Assembly (NCBI RefSeq): GCF_029094505.1
Contig: NZ_CP119108.1
Coordinates: forward strand, 1,736,001-1,800,000
Direction: 5' to 3'
Source of the DNA: Microbacterium horticulturae
GTDB lineage: Bacteria > Actinomycetota > Actinomycetes > Actinomycetales > Microbacteriaceae
Length of the DNA stretch: 64,000 bases
The notes beneath the pieces are model-generated. The model did no database searches, was not told the DNA's origin, and saw only the letters and a list, made by a program, of their open reading frames with translations. Both the position numbers and the translations under genes were made by a program. Within the stretch, counting starts at the first letter, position 1. Every line of letters begins with the position of its first letter. Shown piece by piece: positions 9,039-22,643 of the stretch.

Positions 9039-9637
9039 CACGTCGCGCCCGCACACTGGCCGTCGTCCTCACGGTGCTCTGCGGCGCCGTGGGAGTGCTG
9101 TCGGCGACGCAGACGTGGCTGCACGTCTCGCTGGCCGGGGCCGCCTCCGACGATCTGGCTGTCAGCGGCACCGCCGCACTGGCCGTGGCCACGCCGCTGT
9201 GCCTGGCCGTGCTGGCCCTCGGCGTCGCGCTGTCGATCGTCGGCCGAGTGCTGCGCTACGTGTTCGGGGGCATCGCGGTCGTCATCGCCGCCGTGCTCGG
9301 ATACCTGACCGCGGTGGTCGTGGCGACGCGACCCGTCTCGGCGGTCGCCCGCACGGTCACGGACGCGACCGGGATCACCGGCGACGACCCGGTCGCACAT
9401 CTGATCGCGTCGATGTCGGTCACCGCGTGGCCCTTCGTCATGCTCGCGGGCATGATCGTGCTGCTCGTGACGGGCGTGTTCATTCTGCTCACCGCGCACA
9501 CCTGGACCACGAGCGGGCGCAGATACCGGACCGACGTCGTCGGCGCGGCACCGACGACGGGGACGCTCGACGCCGTCGATTCGTGGGACGACCTGTCCCG
9601 TGGTGACGATCCCACTGCCGGCGACGACCGCCGCTAG
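9035..9637 (+). CDS. Trp biosynthesis-associated membrane protein
   Basis: An ATG overlapping the hisI TGA gives a 200-residue membrane protein with about four hydrophobic segments ([19 protein letters not shown], a segment around [16 protein letters not shown], one around [19 protein letters not shown] and one around [20 protein letters not shown]) and a charged C-terminal tail. Location and topology match the Trp_oprn_chp family found in actinobacterial trp operons; its function is unknown. In relatives trpE usually sits between hisI and this gene, but here there is no room for it. Its TAG stop is also the first half of the next -10 element. Confidence 0.8.
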   Translation: MTRRARTLAVVLTVLCGAVGVLSATQTWLHVSLAGAASDDLAVSGTAALAVATPLCLAVLALGVALSIVGRVLRYVFGGIAVVIAAVLGYLTAVVVATRPVSAVARTVTDATGITGDDPVAHLIASMSVTAWPFVMLAGMIVLLVTGVFILLTAHTWTTSGRRYRTDVVGAAPTTGTLDAVDSWDDLSRGDDPTAGDDRR

Positions 9638-9640
9638 ACT
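9635..9640 (+). promoter_or_regulatory. Candidate -10 (TAGACT) for the HGxxPAAW-trpCBA unit
   Basis: TAGACT begins with the stop codon of the preceding gene. The predicted start of transcription, about 7 bases downstream, falls at the beginning of a perfect 16-bp palindrome (9647-9662). The following gene has a Shine-Dalgarno sequence, so the leader would be about 35 nt. Confidence 0.45.
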
Positions 9641-9646
9641 GAAATC

Positions 9647-9662
9647 GCGCGGATATCCGCGC
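9647..9662. repeat. Perfect 16-bp palindrome at the predicted trpC-unit start
   Basis: GCGCGGATATCCGCGC reads the same on both strands and sits immediately downstream of TAGACT. It could be a repressor operator or a 5' hairpin of the message. Neither role can be proved from sequence. Confidence 0.6.
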
Positions 9663-9682
9663 CCGTTCGACGAAGGAGCCCC

Positions 9683-9913
9683 ATGAGCAATCCCATTGCC
9701 GACCCCGGCCACGGACACTCCCCGGCCGCTTGGACCGCCGTCATCATCATGCTGGTGGGCATCGCGATCGGCACCGGTGCATTCTTCCTGAATGTGCCCT
9801 GGCTCGTGTGGTCGTGTGTGGTCCTGATCGCCATCGGGCTGATCGTCGGCTTCATCCTGTCCAAGGTGGGTTACGGCGTCAACGGTCCGAAGTACACCCC
9901 CAAAGAGCATTGA
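9683..9913 (+). CDS. HGxxPAAW family membrane protein
   Basis: This small protein of 76 residues has the signature HGHSPAAW near residue 10 followed by two transmembrane helices (TAVIIMLVGIAIGTGAFFL and WSCVVLIAIGLIVGFIL) and a polar tail ending YTPKEH. It belongs to the HGxxPAAW family recurrent in actinobacterial trp operons; the role is unknown. A good ribosome binding site (GAAGGAG) precedes the ATG. It is followed 2 nt later by trpC. Confidence 0.85.
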   Translation: MSNPIADPGHGHSPAAWTAVIIMLVGIAIGTGAFFLNVPWLVWSCVVLIAIGLIVGFILSKVGYGVNGPKYTPKEH

Positions 9914-9915
9914 GC

Positions 9916-10701
9916 ATGCTCGCCGACCTCACGGCCGGCGCCGTCGAGGACGCGCGTTCGCGCGAAGAGACGCTCCCGCTGCACGTCGTCGAGCAGCACG
10001 CCGCAGCCCAGTCGCCCGCGCGTGACGCCCGCGCGGCGCTCGCACCCGCCGGGCGGATCAAGGTCATCGCGGAGGTGAAGAGAGCCAGCCCGTCGCGCGG
10101 CGATCTTGCGGCCATCCCCGATCCCGCGCACCAGGCGGGGCTGTACGAGCAGGGGGGCGCCAGCGCGATATCGGTGCTCACCGAGCAACGCCGGTTCAAG
10201 GGCAGCCTCGCCGACCTCAGCGCGGTGAAGGCCGCCGTGTCGCTTCCGGTGCTGCGCAAGGACTTCATCGCAACCCGCTACCAGGTGTTCGAGGCGCGCG
10301 CCGCCGGGGCCGATCTCGTGCTCCTCATCGTCGCGGCCCTCGACCAGCCGACGCTTCGTGAGCTCTACCGGCTCGTCACCGAGCTCGGCATGACCGCGCT
10401 CGTCGAGGCGCACTCCGCCGACGAGGTGGCACGTGCGGTCGACATCGGAGCACAGGTGATCGGTGTGAACGCCCGTGACCTGACCACCTTCGAGCTTGAC
10501 CGTGATCTGTTCGGCCGGCTCGCAGCATCCATTCCCGACGACGTCGTGAAGGTCGCCGAATCGGCAGTGAAGGCACCCGACGACGTCGCCCACTATCGGA
10601 CGGCGGGTGCAGACGTCGTGCTCATCGGCGAAGCGCTCGTGACCGGTGACCCGGTGGCCACGCTGCACGACTTTCTGAACCACACCGAGGAGACGGCATG
10701 A
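9916..10701 (+). CDS. trpC: Indole-3-glycerol phosphate synthase
   Basis: The ATG two bases after the previous stop gives 261 residues. The enzyme converts carboxyphenylaminodeoxyribulose phosphate to indole-3-glycerol phosphate. Recognised features are the active-site [32 protein letters not shown], the [13 protein letters not shown] strand and the C-terminal phosphate loop [12 protein letters not shown]. It is monofunctional, with no fused TrpF. It overlaps trpB by 4 nt. Confidence 0.96.
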   Translation: MLADLTAGAVEDARSREETLPLHVVEQHAAAQSPARDARAALAPAGRIKVIAEVKRASPSRGDLAAIPDPAHQAGLYEQGGASAISVLTEQRRFKGSLADLSAVKAAVSLPVLRKDFIATRYQVFEARAAGADLVLLIVAALDQPTLRELYRLVTELGMTALVEAHSADEVARAVDIGAQVIGVNARDLTTFELDRDLFGRLAASIPDDVVKVAESAVKAPDDVAHYRTAGADVVLIGEALVTGDPVATLHDFLNHTEETA

Positions 10702-11906
10702 GCCTGCGCGACGCCAACGGTCCGTTCTACGGCGACTTCGGCGGTCGGTTCATGCCGGAGTCGCTCATCGCCGCGATCGACGAGCTCACCGAGGTCTACG
10801 AGCAGGCGATCGTCGATCCGGCCTTTCAGGCGGAGTTCACCCGGCTGCTCACCAGCTACGCCGGGCGGCCATCGCCGATCACCGAGGTGCCGCGCTTCGC
10901 CGAGCACGCCGGCGGCGCACGGGTCTTCCTCAAGCGCGAGGATCTCAACCACACCGGCTCGCACAAGATCAACAACGTCATCGGCCAGGCGCTGCTGACC
11001 CGGCGCCTGGGCAAGACACGGGTGATCGCCGAGACCGGGGCGGGTCAGCACGGTGTGGCCACGGCGACCGCCGCCGCCCTGTTCGGCTTCGACTGCACGA
11101 TCTACATGGGCGAGGTCGACACCGAGCGCCAGGCGCTCAACGTCGCCCGCATGCGTCTGCTGGGCGCCGAGGTCGTGTCGGTCAAGACCGGTTCACGCAC
11201 GCTCAAAGACGCCATCAACGAGGCCTACCGCGACTGGGTGGCAACCGCCGAGACGACCAACTACATCTTCGGCACGGCAGCGGGTCCACATCCGTTCCCC
11301 GCAATGGTCCGCGACTTCCAGAAGATCATCGGCGACGAGGCGCGTGCGCAGCTGCTCGACGAGATCGGGCGACTGCCCGACGCGGTCCTCGCGTGCGTGG
11401 GCGGCGGCTCCAACGCCATCGGCATGTTCGATGCCTTCCTCGACGACGCCGACGTGAAGCTCTATGGCGTCGAGGCGGCCGGCGCGGGCGTCGACACGCA
11501 GGAGCACGCCGCCTCGATCGAGCGCGGCCGGCCCGGCATCCTGCACGGCGCGCGCACGTACGTGCTGCAGGACGAAGACGGGCAGACCGTCGAGTCGCAC
11601 TCGATCTCGGCGGGCTTGGACTACCCGGGCGTCGGCCCGGAGCACTCGTGGCTGGCCTCGATCGGTCGCGCGCAGTACATCCCCGCGACCGACGACGAGG
11701 CCATGCAGGCGCTGCGGCTGCTCAGCGAGACCGAGGGGATCATCCCCGCTATCGAGTCCGCGCATGCACTGGCCGGCGCACTGCGGATCGGGCGCGAGCT
11801 GGGCCCCGACGCCGTCCTCGCCGTGAGCCTCTCCGGCCGCGGCGACAAAGACATGGACACCGCCGCCCGCTACTTCGGGTTGTACGACCGAGAGGACTCC
11901 CGATGA
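10698..11906 (+). CDS. trpB: Tryptophan synthase beta chain
   Basis: This PLP enzyme of 402 residues joins indole and serine to give tryptophan in complex with TrpA. It is a TrpB1-type chain: the N-terminus has [16 protein letters not shown], the PLP lysine lies in [14 protein letters not shown], the glycine-rich cofactor loop is [12 protein letters not shown], and [17 protein letters not shown] is present. Start and stop overlap trpC and trpA by 4 nt each, giving equal translation of the alpha and beta partners. Confidence 0.98.
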   Translation: MSLRDANGPFYGDFGGRFMPESLIAAIDELTEVYEQAIVDPAFQAEFTRLLTSYAGRPSPITEVPRFAEHAGGARVFLKREDLNHTGSHKINNVIGQALLTRRLGKTRVIAETGAGQHGVATATAAALFGFDCTIYMGEVDTERQALNVARMRLLGAEVVSVKTGSRTLKDAINEAYRDWVATAETTNYIFGTAAGPHPFPAMVRDFQKIIGDEARAQLLDEIGRLPDAVLACVGGGSNAIGMFDAFLDDADVKLYGVEAAGAGVDTQEHAASIERGRPGILHGARTYVLQDEDGQTVESHSISAGLDYPGVGPEHSWLASIGRAQYIPATDDEAMQALRLLSETEGIIPAIESAHALAGALRIGRELGPDAVLAVSLSGRGDKDMDTAARYFGLYDREDSR

Positions 11907-12709
11907 CCTCGCGACTCGAGGAGGCCCTCGACGCCGCCCACGCCGACGGACGGGGCGCGTTCATCGGCTACCTGCCGCTCGGGTATCCCGATCTGCGCAC
12001 GAGCATCGATGCGGCCGTCGCTCTCGCACAGGCGGGCGCCGACGTCATCGAGCTGGGACCGCCGTACTCCGACCCCGTGATGGATGGGCCGATCATCCAG
12101 GAGGCCGCCAACGCGGCCCTGGAGGTGGGATTCAAGATCCGCGACCTGTTCCCGGCCGTGCGCGAGATCACCGAACGGACCGGGGTGCCGGTGGTCATCA
12201 TGACCTATTGGAACCTCGTCGTGCAGTACGGCGTGGCCCGGTTCGCCGACGATCTCGCCGCAGCCGGGGGAGCGGGGCTCATCACGCCCGACATCGCCCC
12301 CGACGCCGCCGCGGAGTGGATCGCCGAGAGCACCCGGACCGGCCTGGACCGCGTGTTCCTGGCCGCGCCCACGTCGACCGACGAGCGGCTTGAGCTGATC
12401 GTGCGCAACACGACCGGCTTCGTCTACACGGTCTCGACGATGGGCATCACCGGGGAACGTGCGGAAGTGGATGCCGCGGCCCGTACCCTTGTCGGCCGGC
12501 TGCGCGCCCACGGCGCGCAGCGCTGCTGCGTGGGCATCGGCATATCGACGCCCGAGCAGGTGGCCGAGACACTGACCTACGCGGACGGCGCGATCGCCGG
12601 CACCGCACTCGTGCGGGCGCTGCGCGACGGCGGTGTGGAGGGCCTTGCCGAGACCGCCCGCGCCCTCGTCGCCGGCACCGCGCACGGGGCACGTTCCGCG
12701 AACGTTTAG
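11903..12709 (+). CDS. trpA: Tryptophan synthase alpha chain
   Basis: The ATG that overlaps the trpB stop gives 268 residues. TrpA cleaves indole-3-glycerol phosphate and channels indole to TrpB. The segment [12 protein letters not shown], the catalytic Glu in [17 protein letters not shown] and Asp in GLITPDIAP, and the phosphate-binding GIGISTPEQ are present. The longer frame starting further upstream lies inside trpB and is a shadow. The TAG stop coincides with the first half of the lgt -10 element TAGACT. Confidence 0.97.
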   Translation: MTSRLEEALDAAHADGRGAFIGYLPLGYPDLRTSIDAAVALAQAGADVIELGPPYSDPVMDGPIIQEAANAALEVGFKIRDLFPAVREITERTGVPVVIMTYWNLVVQYGVARFADDLAAAGGAGLITPDIAPDAAAEWIAESTRTGLDRVFLAAPTSTDERLELIVRNTTGFVYTVSTMGITGERAEVDAAARTLVGRLRAHGAQRCCVGIGISTPEQVAETLTYADGAIAGTALVRALRDGGVEGLAETARALVAGTAHGARSANV

Positions 12710-12712
12710 ACT
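12707..12712 (+). promoter_or_regulatory. Candidate -10 (TAGACT), leaderless lgt
   Basis: TAGACT starts with the trpA stop codon and ends seven bases before the ATG of lgt. No Shine-Dalgarno sequence is present, so a leaderless lgt message is likely. Confidence 0.55.
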
Positions 12713-12719
12713 CGTACCC

Positions 12720-13715
12720 ATGACGTTCGCCCCCGCCAACGCGCTGAACGGCGTGCTTGCCAGCATCCCGAGCCCTTCGATCAGTTACTTCGACATCGGG
12801 CCGCTGCGGATTCACTTCTACGCGCTGTGCATCATCGCGGGCATCATCGTGGCGACGCTGCTGACGAATCACCGGCTCACGAAGCGGGGCGGCGAGCCGT
12901 GGGTCGTCATCGACATCGCGCTGATCGCGGTGCCGCTGGCGATCATCTGCGCGCGCATCTATCACGTGCTCACGCACTTCTCGTTCTACTTCGGCCCGGG
13001 CAAGAACCCGTGGTCGGCGCTGTTCATCTGGGAAGGCGGCATCGCCATCTACGGCGCGCTGATCGGCGGCGCGGTCGGCGCCTGGCTGGGCTGCAAGTGG
13101 ACGGGCGTCCGCTTCTGGTCGTTCGCCGACGCCCTGGCGCCGGGCCTGATCATCGCGCAGGCCATGGGGCGTCTGGGCAACTACTTCAATCACGAGCTCT
13201 TCGGTCTGCCCACCGGCCTCCCCTGGGGTCTGGAGATCGAGTCGAGCAACCCGGCGTTCCCTGCGGGGCTGGCCGCCGGCACGCTGTTCCACCCGACGTT
13301 CCTCTACGAGATGATCTGGAACCTGCTGGGGGCTGCCGTGATGCTCTGGGCGGGGCACCGGCTCCGTCTGCAGTGGGGCCGCCTGTTCGGCCTGTACCTG
13401 ATCTGGTACAGCGCCGGTCGCATCGTCTGGGAGTCCATCCGCATCGACCCCAGTGACGTCTTCCTCGGCCTGCGAACGAACGTGTGGGCGGCGATCGTCG
13501 GCGTCATCCTGGGTCTGGTCATCATGATCGTCCAGAAGCGGCGCCACACGGGGCTCGAGCCGTCGGTGTACCGACCTGGTCGCGAATGGCACCCCGCGGG
13601 GGCTGTACAATCGGGAACCACCCCCGAATACGTCGATGTCAGCGACCCGGTCACGGACGTCGATCCCGCGGCCGCCGTCACGAGCGCAACCGTCGCGGAC
13701 AACGCCCGAGCCTGA
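12720..13715 (+). CDS. lgt: Prolipoprotein diacylglyceryl transferase
   Basis: The 331-residue multi-spanning membrane enzyme attaches diacylglycerol from phosphatidylglycerol to the lipobox cysteine of prelipoproteins. About seven hydrophobic segments are seen; the signature GRLGNYFNHELFGLPT includes the key Arg and Asn, and HPTFLYEMIWN follows. The C-terminal 55 residues or so (after the last membrane helix) are a low-complexity, acidic and Ala/Val-rich tail, common in actinobacterial Lgt. The position after trpA is typical. Its substrates include the lipoprotein at 61488-62447, and Lnt at 54264-55844 acts two steps later. Confidence 0.96.
   Translation: MTFAPANALNGVLASIPSPSISYFDIGPLRIHFYALCIIAGIIVATLLTNHRLTKRGGEPWVVIDIALIAVPLAIICARIYHVLTHFSFYFGPGKNPWSALFIWEGGIAIYGALIGGAVGAWLGCKWTGVRFWSFADALAPGLIIAQAMGRLGNYFNHELFGLPTGLPWGLEIESSNPAFPAGLAAGTLFHPTFLYEMIWNLLGAAVMLWAGHRLRLQWGRLFGLYLIWYSAGRIVWESIRIDPSDVFLGLRTNVWAAIVGVILGLVIMIVQKRRHTGLEPSVYRPGREWHPAGAVQSGTTPEYVDVSDPVTDVDPAAAVTSATVADNARA
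13606..13611 (+). promoter_or_regulatory. Candidate -10 (TACAAT) for gltBD inside lgt
   Basis: TACAAT is a near-consensus -10 hexamer lying in the lgt tail codons. If used, it would produce a gltB message with a leader of about 180 nt. No clear -35 is visible; a chance match in coding sequence cannot be excluded. Confidence 0.3.
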
Positions 13716-13797
13716 CAGCGCGCACACGGGCGGCCTTACCGCTTCCAGTCCCTGGGCCGACGTCGTCCCATCCCGAGTTCAGTGAGGACGGCAGCTC

Positions 13798-18364
<4,567 letters not shown>

Positions 18365-18372
<8 letters not shown>

Positions 18373-19831
18373 CCCGAAGGGCTTTCTCAAGGTGACCGAG
18401 CGGGAGCTGCCGCCGCGTCGCCCCGTGCCGATTCGGCTCATGGACTGGAAAGAGGTCTATGAGCCCACCGACCTGACCATGGTCCAGCGGCAGGCCAGCC
18501 GTTGCATGGACTGCGGTGTGCCGTTCTGCCACCGTGGGTGCCCCTTGGGCAACCTGATCCCGGAGTGGAACGACCTCACCCGTCGCGACGAGATGCACGC
18601 GGCCAGCGAGCGCCTGCACGCGACGAACAACTTCCCTGAACTCACCGGGCGGCTGTGCCCGGCACCGTGCGAGAGCGCGTGCGTGCTGGGCATCAACCAG
18701 CCGCCGGTCACCATCAAGCGCATCGAGCAGACGATCGCCGACGAGGCCTTCGCACACGGGTGGATCACTCCGCAGCCACCCGGGCGCCTGACCGGCAAGA
18801 CCGTGGCCGTCGTCGGCTCCGGCCCCGCGGGGCTTGCGGCTGCGCAACAGCTCACTCGTGCCGGCCACACCGTCGCGGTGTTCGAGCGGGACGACCGCAT
18901 CGGCGGGCTGCTGCGGTACGGCATCCCCGATTTCAAGCTCGAGAAGGCCGTCGTGGATGCACGGCTGAGGCAGCTCGAAGCGGAGGGCACCAAGTTCCGC
19001 CCCGGTGTGGAGATCGGACGCGACATCTCGTGGAGCGATCTGCGTGCCCGGTACGACGCGGTGGTCATCGCCACCGGCTCGACCGTACCGCGCGACCTGC
19101 CGATCCCGGGTCGCGATGCCCGCGGCATCCACTACGCCATGGACTATCTGGTGCAGGCCAACCATGTCGCCGCGGGCGACCCGGTGCCCGACCAGATCAC
19201 CGCCGAAGGCAAGCACGTGATCGTCGTCGGCGGCGGCGACACCGGTTCGGACTGCATCGGCACCGCGCACCGACAGGGCGCGCGCAGCGTGACGAACCTC
19301 GCCATCGGACGGCGACCGACGATCGATCGGCCCGAGCACCAGCCGTGGCCGATGTATCCGACCGTGTTCGAGGTGCAGTCCTCCCATGAAGAGGGCGGTG
19401 AGCGTGCGTATCTGGCCTCGACCGTGGGGTTCGTGACCAGCGACGACGGCGCCGTGCGTGCGCTGCGCGTCGCCGAGACCGAATACGTCGACGGCGGACG
19501 CGTGCCCAAGGCCGGCACCGAGCGAGAGATCCCCGCCGATCTCGTCCTGATCGCCATGGGGTTCCGTGGCGCGGAGCGTGAGGCGTTGGACGCGCAGCTG
19601 GCGCTGCCGTTCAGCCGACTGGGCAACGTCGATCGCACCCCGCGCTTCGAGACGAGCCTGCCGGGCATCTTCGTGGCCGGGGATGCCGGGCGCGGGCAGT
19701 CGCTCATCGTGTGGGCGATCGCCGAAGGACGTGCGGCGGCCGCGGCGGCGGACCGCTATCTTGTCGGTGAGACCGCCCTGCCCGCCGTCGTCCTCGCAAC
19801 CGATGTCGCGATCGGCGTACAGCCCGCGTAG
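18365..19831 (+). CDS. gltD: Glutamate synthase small subunit
   Basis: This 488-residue flavoprotein passes electrons from NADPH to GltB. N-terminal [4Fe-4S] ligands are in [17 protein letters not shown] (near 46) and [13 protein letters not shown] (near 97). The FAD Rossmann loop is [15 protein letters not shown] (near 152) and the NADPH loop [11 protein letters not shown] (near 288). Its ATG overlaps the end of gltB, giving coupled translation of the heterodimer. The TAG stop is part of TAGGCT, the likely pyk -10 element. Confidence 0.97.
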
Positions 19832-19834
19832 GCT
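19829..19834 (+). promoter_or_regulatory. Candidate -10 (TAGGCT) for pyk
   Basis: TAGGCT begins with the gltD stop codon and lies about 65 bases before the pyk ATG. The leader would contain the inverted repeat at 19850-19870. Confidence 0.45.
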
Positions 19835-19849
19835 GGGCGCAACCCCTTG

Positions 19850-19870
19850 TTCCGCGAAACATTCGCGGAA
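19850..19870. repeat. Inverted repeat in the pyk leader
   Basis: TTCCGCGA-AACAT-TCGCGGAA is a perfect 8-bp inverted repeat with a 5-base centre, between gltD and pyk and downstream of the candidate -10. It is followed by AAAATGAC rather than a U-run. It could be an operator or a weak terminator-like hairpin of gltBD. Confidence 0.5.
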
Positions 19871-19899
19871 AATGACAGAAACCCGGAGTACTGCTCGGT

Positions 19900-21351
19900 A
19901 TGAGACGCGCGAAAATCGTCGCCACCCTGGGCCCCGCCACATCGACGTATGAGATGGTCCGTGCGATCATCGACGCCGGTGTAGACGTCGCCCGCTTCAA
20001 TCTCAGTCACGGTGACTACACCGTGCACGACAACAACTTCGCCAATGTGCGGAAGGCGGCCGAGGACGCGAAGCGCCCTGTAGCGGTGCTCGTCGACCTG
20101 CAGGGGCCGAAAATCCGTCTCGGCAGGTTCGCCGACGGCCCGCACGAGCTCGCCGAGGGCGACATCTTCAAGATCACGGTCGAAGACGTCCCGGGCACCA
20201 AGGAGCTCGTCGGCACCACGTTCAAGGGCCTGCCGCAGGACGTCAAGCCCGGCGACTTCCTCCTGATCGACGACGGCAAGGTCCGGGTTCAGGTCGTGGA
20301 GACGGATGGAACGGTCGTCACGACCAAGGTGATCGTGGGCGGTCCGGTCTCGAACAACAAGGGCATCAACCTGCCCGGCGTCGCCGTGAACGTGCCGGCG
20401 CTGAGCGACAAGGACGAGGCCGACCTGCGGTGGGGCCTGCGCACCGGCGCCGACATCATCGCCCTCTCGTTCGTGCGCGATGCCTCAGACGTCGAGCGGG
20501 TCCACGAGATCATGGCCGAAGAGGGCCGCCGTGTTCCCGTCATCGCGAAGATCGAGAAGCCGCAGGCCGTCGATCACCTCGAGGAGATCATCGACGCGTT
20601 CGACGGCATCATGGTCGCCCGCGGCGACCTCGGCGTCGAACTGCCCCTCGAGGCTGTGCCGATCGTGCAGAAGCGCGCGGTCGAACTGTGCCGCCGCATG
20701 GCCAAGCCGGTGATCGTCGCGACGCAGATGCTCGAGACGATGATCAACAGCCCCGTGCCCACACGCGCCGAGACCAGTGACGTCGCCAACGCCGTGCTCG
20801 ACGGTGCGGACGCCGTCATGCTCTCCGGTGAGACGAGCGTGGGGGAGTACCCCGTCGTCGTCGTGCAGACCATGGCGCGCATCATCGCGTCCACGGAAGA
20901 CCATGGGCTCGAGCGCATCCTTCCGCTGGGCACCACGCCCCGCACGCAGGGCGGTGCGATCACGGCGGCAGCGCTCGAGGTCGCCGAGTTCGTCGAGGCG
21001 AAGTACCTCTGCATCTTCACCGAGTCGGGTGACACGGCACGTCGCATGTCGCGCCTGCGTCCGCGCATCCCGATGCTCGCGTTCACCCCCGATCCGTCCA
21101 TCCGCCGCCGCATGGCGATCACCTGGGGCATCCAGTCGTCCCTCGTCGAGCACGTGCCGCACACCGACCGGATGTTCATCCAGGTCGACGAGCACCTGCT
21201 CGGGAACAAGCTCGCCGAGGTGGGAGACAAGGTCGTCGTGATCTCTGGTTCCCCTCCCGGAATCATCGGCTCGACCAACGACATCCGCATCCACAAGGTG
21301 GGCGACGCCGTGCACGGCAACGCACCCATCTACCGCGACCACCAGGCGTAG
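19900..21351 (+). CDS. pyk: Pyruvate kinase
   Basis: This glycolytic enzyme of 483 residues makes pyruvate and ATP from phosphoenolpyruvate and ADP. It starts MRRAKIVATLGPATSTYEMV, with FNLSHGDY, the metal/phosphate site IMVARGDLGVELP near residue 237 and the pyruvate kinase signature around VIAKIEKPQAVDHL; MLSGETSVGEYP is also present. The C-terminal allosteric domain is complete. A GGAGTA ribosome binding site precedes the ATG. It stands alone, between a likely promoter at the gltD stop and a strong terminator. Confidence 0.97.
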   Translation: MRRAKIVATLGPATSTYEMVRAIIDAGVDVARFNLSHGDYTVHDNNFANVRKAAEDAKRPVAVLVDLQGPKIRLGRFADGPHELAEGDIFKITVEDVPGTKELVGTTFKGLPQDVKPGDFLLIDDGKVRVQVVETDGTVVTTKVIVGGPVSNNKGINLPGVAVNVPALSDKDEADLRWGLRTGADIIALSFVRDASDVERVHEIMAEEGRRVPVIAKIEKPQAVDHLEEIIDAFDGIMVARGDLGVELPLEAVPIVQKRAVELCRRMAKPVIVATQMLETMINSPVPTRAETSDVANAVLDGADAVMLSGETSVGEYPVVVVQTMARIIASTEDHGLERILPLGTTPRTQGGAITAAALEVAEFVEAKYLCIFTESGDTARRMSRLRPRIPMLAFTPDPSIRRRMAITWGIQSSLVEHVPHTDRMFIQVDEHLLGNKLAEVGDKVVVISGSPPGIIGSTNDIRIHKVGDAVHGNAPIYRDHQA

Positions 21352-21369
21352 TCGCAGCTTCGCGGATAT

Positions 21370-21404
21370 GAAGCGGGATGCCCCGGGTCGGGGCATCCCG
21401 CTTC
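21370..21404 (+). terminator. Strong hairpin terminator after pyk
   Basis: A perfect 15-bp stem (GAAGCGGGATGCCCC and its complement) with the loop GGGTC lies 18 bases after the pyk stop and is followed by GTTCTATG. This is the typical actinobacterial terminator form with a short U-poor tail. Confidence 0.85.
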
Positions 21405-21408
21405 GTTC

Positions 21409-21414
21409 TATGCT
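21409..21414 (+). promoter_or_regulatory. Candidate -10 (TATGCT), leaderless ltrA-like gene
   Basis: TATGCT ends six bases before the GTG at 21421, and the gap contains no ribosome binding site. Confidence 0.5.
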
Positions 21415-21420
21415 GAGCGC

Positions 21421-22572
21421 GTGAGCGAGCAGCCGGGGGCGACGCCGGGACGCCGCGTGCACTGGCTCGAGCTGCTCTTCGATCTGGTCATGGTGGCGTA
21501 CATCGGCCAGGTTGCGCACACACTGCACGGTGATCCCTCGGCGGTCGACGGCATCGTCTTCGCAGTGCTCTTGGCCGCCGCATGGTGGGCGTGGGTCAAC
21601 GCGAGTGTCACGATGAACCTCTTCGGCGCACACGTCACCCCGGTGGTCTGGGTGTCGGTCGGTATCGCCATGATCGCCGTCGGCTTCATGGCGGCATCGG
21701 TGCCGGCCGCGCTGACCGAGCGCCTGGCCGGGTTTGCGCTCGGAAACGCAGTGATCCGGGTGGTGTGGATGCTGCCCTGGTGGATGAAGCGTGCGACGAC
21801 CGGAACCGCCTGGTGGCGCCCTGTGCTCTATTGCCTGGTGCCGGCTGTGCTCTGGGCCGCCTCGATCGGGGTGCCCGCACCGTGGCGGTACGTCGTCTGG
21901 GCCATCGCCGTGGCGATCGAGATCGTGCTGTTGGCAGTCCTCGGGCGCGCGATGGGTTGGCTGCAGCGCACTCTCGACGTCGGGCATCTGGTGGAGCGCG
22001 TCAGCCTGTTCGTGGTCATCGTCTTCGGCGAGTCGATCCTCAGTGTGATCGCTCAACTCGATGCGCACTGGGGGCCGCCTGCGTGGCTGGCCGCCTTTCT
22101 GGGCTTCGCGGCGATCGTCGCGCTCGCCTGGATCTTCTTCACCTTCGCACCAGCGGCGGTCGAAGTCGGACTTCACCGCCTCCAGGGCAGGGGGAGCGTG
22201 AGCGGACTGCGCGACACCGTCATGTATCTGCCGCTGGTGCTGATCGCCGGCGTGACGCTGTTCGCGGTCGGTATCGGAACGGCGGTCGCCGATGCCGCGC
22301 AGATGCTGCCGTTCTCTGCGGCCGTGTGCCTGTCGGCCGGCATCAGCCTGTTCTTCGTCGCGAGCGCCGCGGAATCGCTGCGTTACGGCGCACCGTGGCG
22401 CCACGTGGTGATGTGGGGGCCGGCCGGGGTCGTTCTCCCGTGGGCGCTGCTCCCGCTGTCGGCGGTACTGACGGCCAGCGGCGTCATCGCGGCGGCCTCG
22501 GTGGTGATCGCCGTCCTGGCCGTTCTCAACGCGGTGAACGCGCGGCGGATTCGCCTGGGCGCTGAAAGATGA
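21421..22572 (+). CDS. Low temperature requirement A (LtrA) family membrane protein
   Basis: The 383-residue protein has about ten hydrophobic helices and the LtrA signature WLELLFDLVMVAYIGQVAH at residues 14-32, plus VERVSLFVVIVFGESILSV near the middle, the second conserved acidic membrane motif of the family. LtrA was named from a cold-sensitive Listeria mutant; its biochemical role is not known. The GTG at 21421 places the signature at the usual distance from the N-terminus. It is monocistronic: pyk is terminated upstream and the next gene converges on it. Confidence 0.82.
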   Translation: MSEQPGATPGRRVHWLELLFDLVMVAYIGQVAHTLHGDPSAVDGIVFAVLLAAAWWAWVNASVTMNLFGAHVTPVVWVSVGIAMIAVGFMAASVPAALTERLAGFALGNAVIRVVWMLPWWMKRATTGTAWWRPVLYCLVPAVLWAASIGVPAPWRYVVWAIAVAIEIVLLAVLGRAMGWLQRTLDVGHLVERVSLFVVIVFGESILSVIAQLDAHWGPPAWLAAFLGFAAIVALAWIFFTFAPAAVEVGLHRLQGRGSVSGLRDTVMYLPLVLIAGVTLFAVGIGTAVADAAQMLPFSAAVCLSAGISLFFVASAAESLRYGAPWRHVVMWGPAGVVLPWALLPLSAVLTASGVIAAASVVIAVLAVLNAVNARRIRLGAER

Positions 22573-22643
22573 GGAAGTGGCGGAGCGGGAACGTGATCCG
22601 GAGCACTGCCTGGCTCCGGACGCCTCTGCCGCGCATGTGTGCG

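Noticed and set aside
12691..12705. Palindrome ACGTTCCGCGAACGT at the end of trpA
   Set aside because: It lies within coding sequence just before the lgt -10 and could be an operator, but a 6-bp arm in GC-rich DNA is expected by chance and no second copy was noticed.
20485..22404. 639-codon minus-strand frame across pyk and the LtrA-like gene
   Set aside because: It spans two real genes and an intrinsic terminator and has a low-complexity, His/Arg/Asp-rich translation typical of shadow frames.
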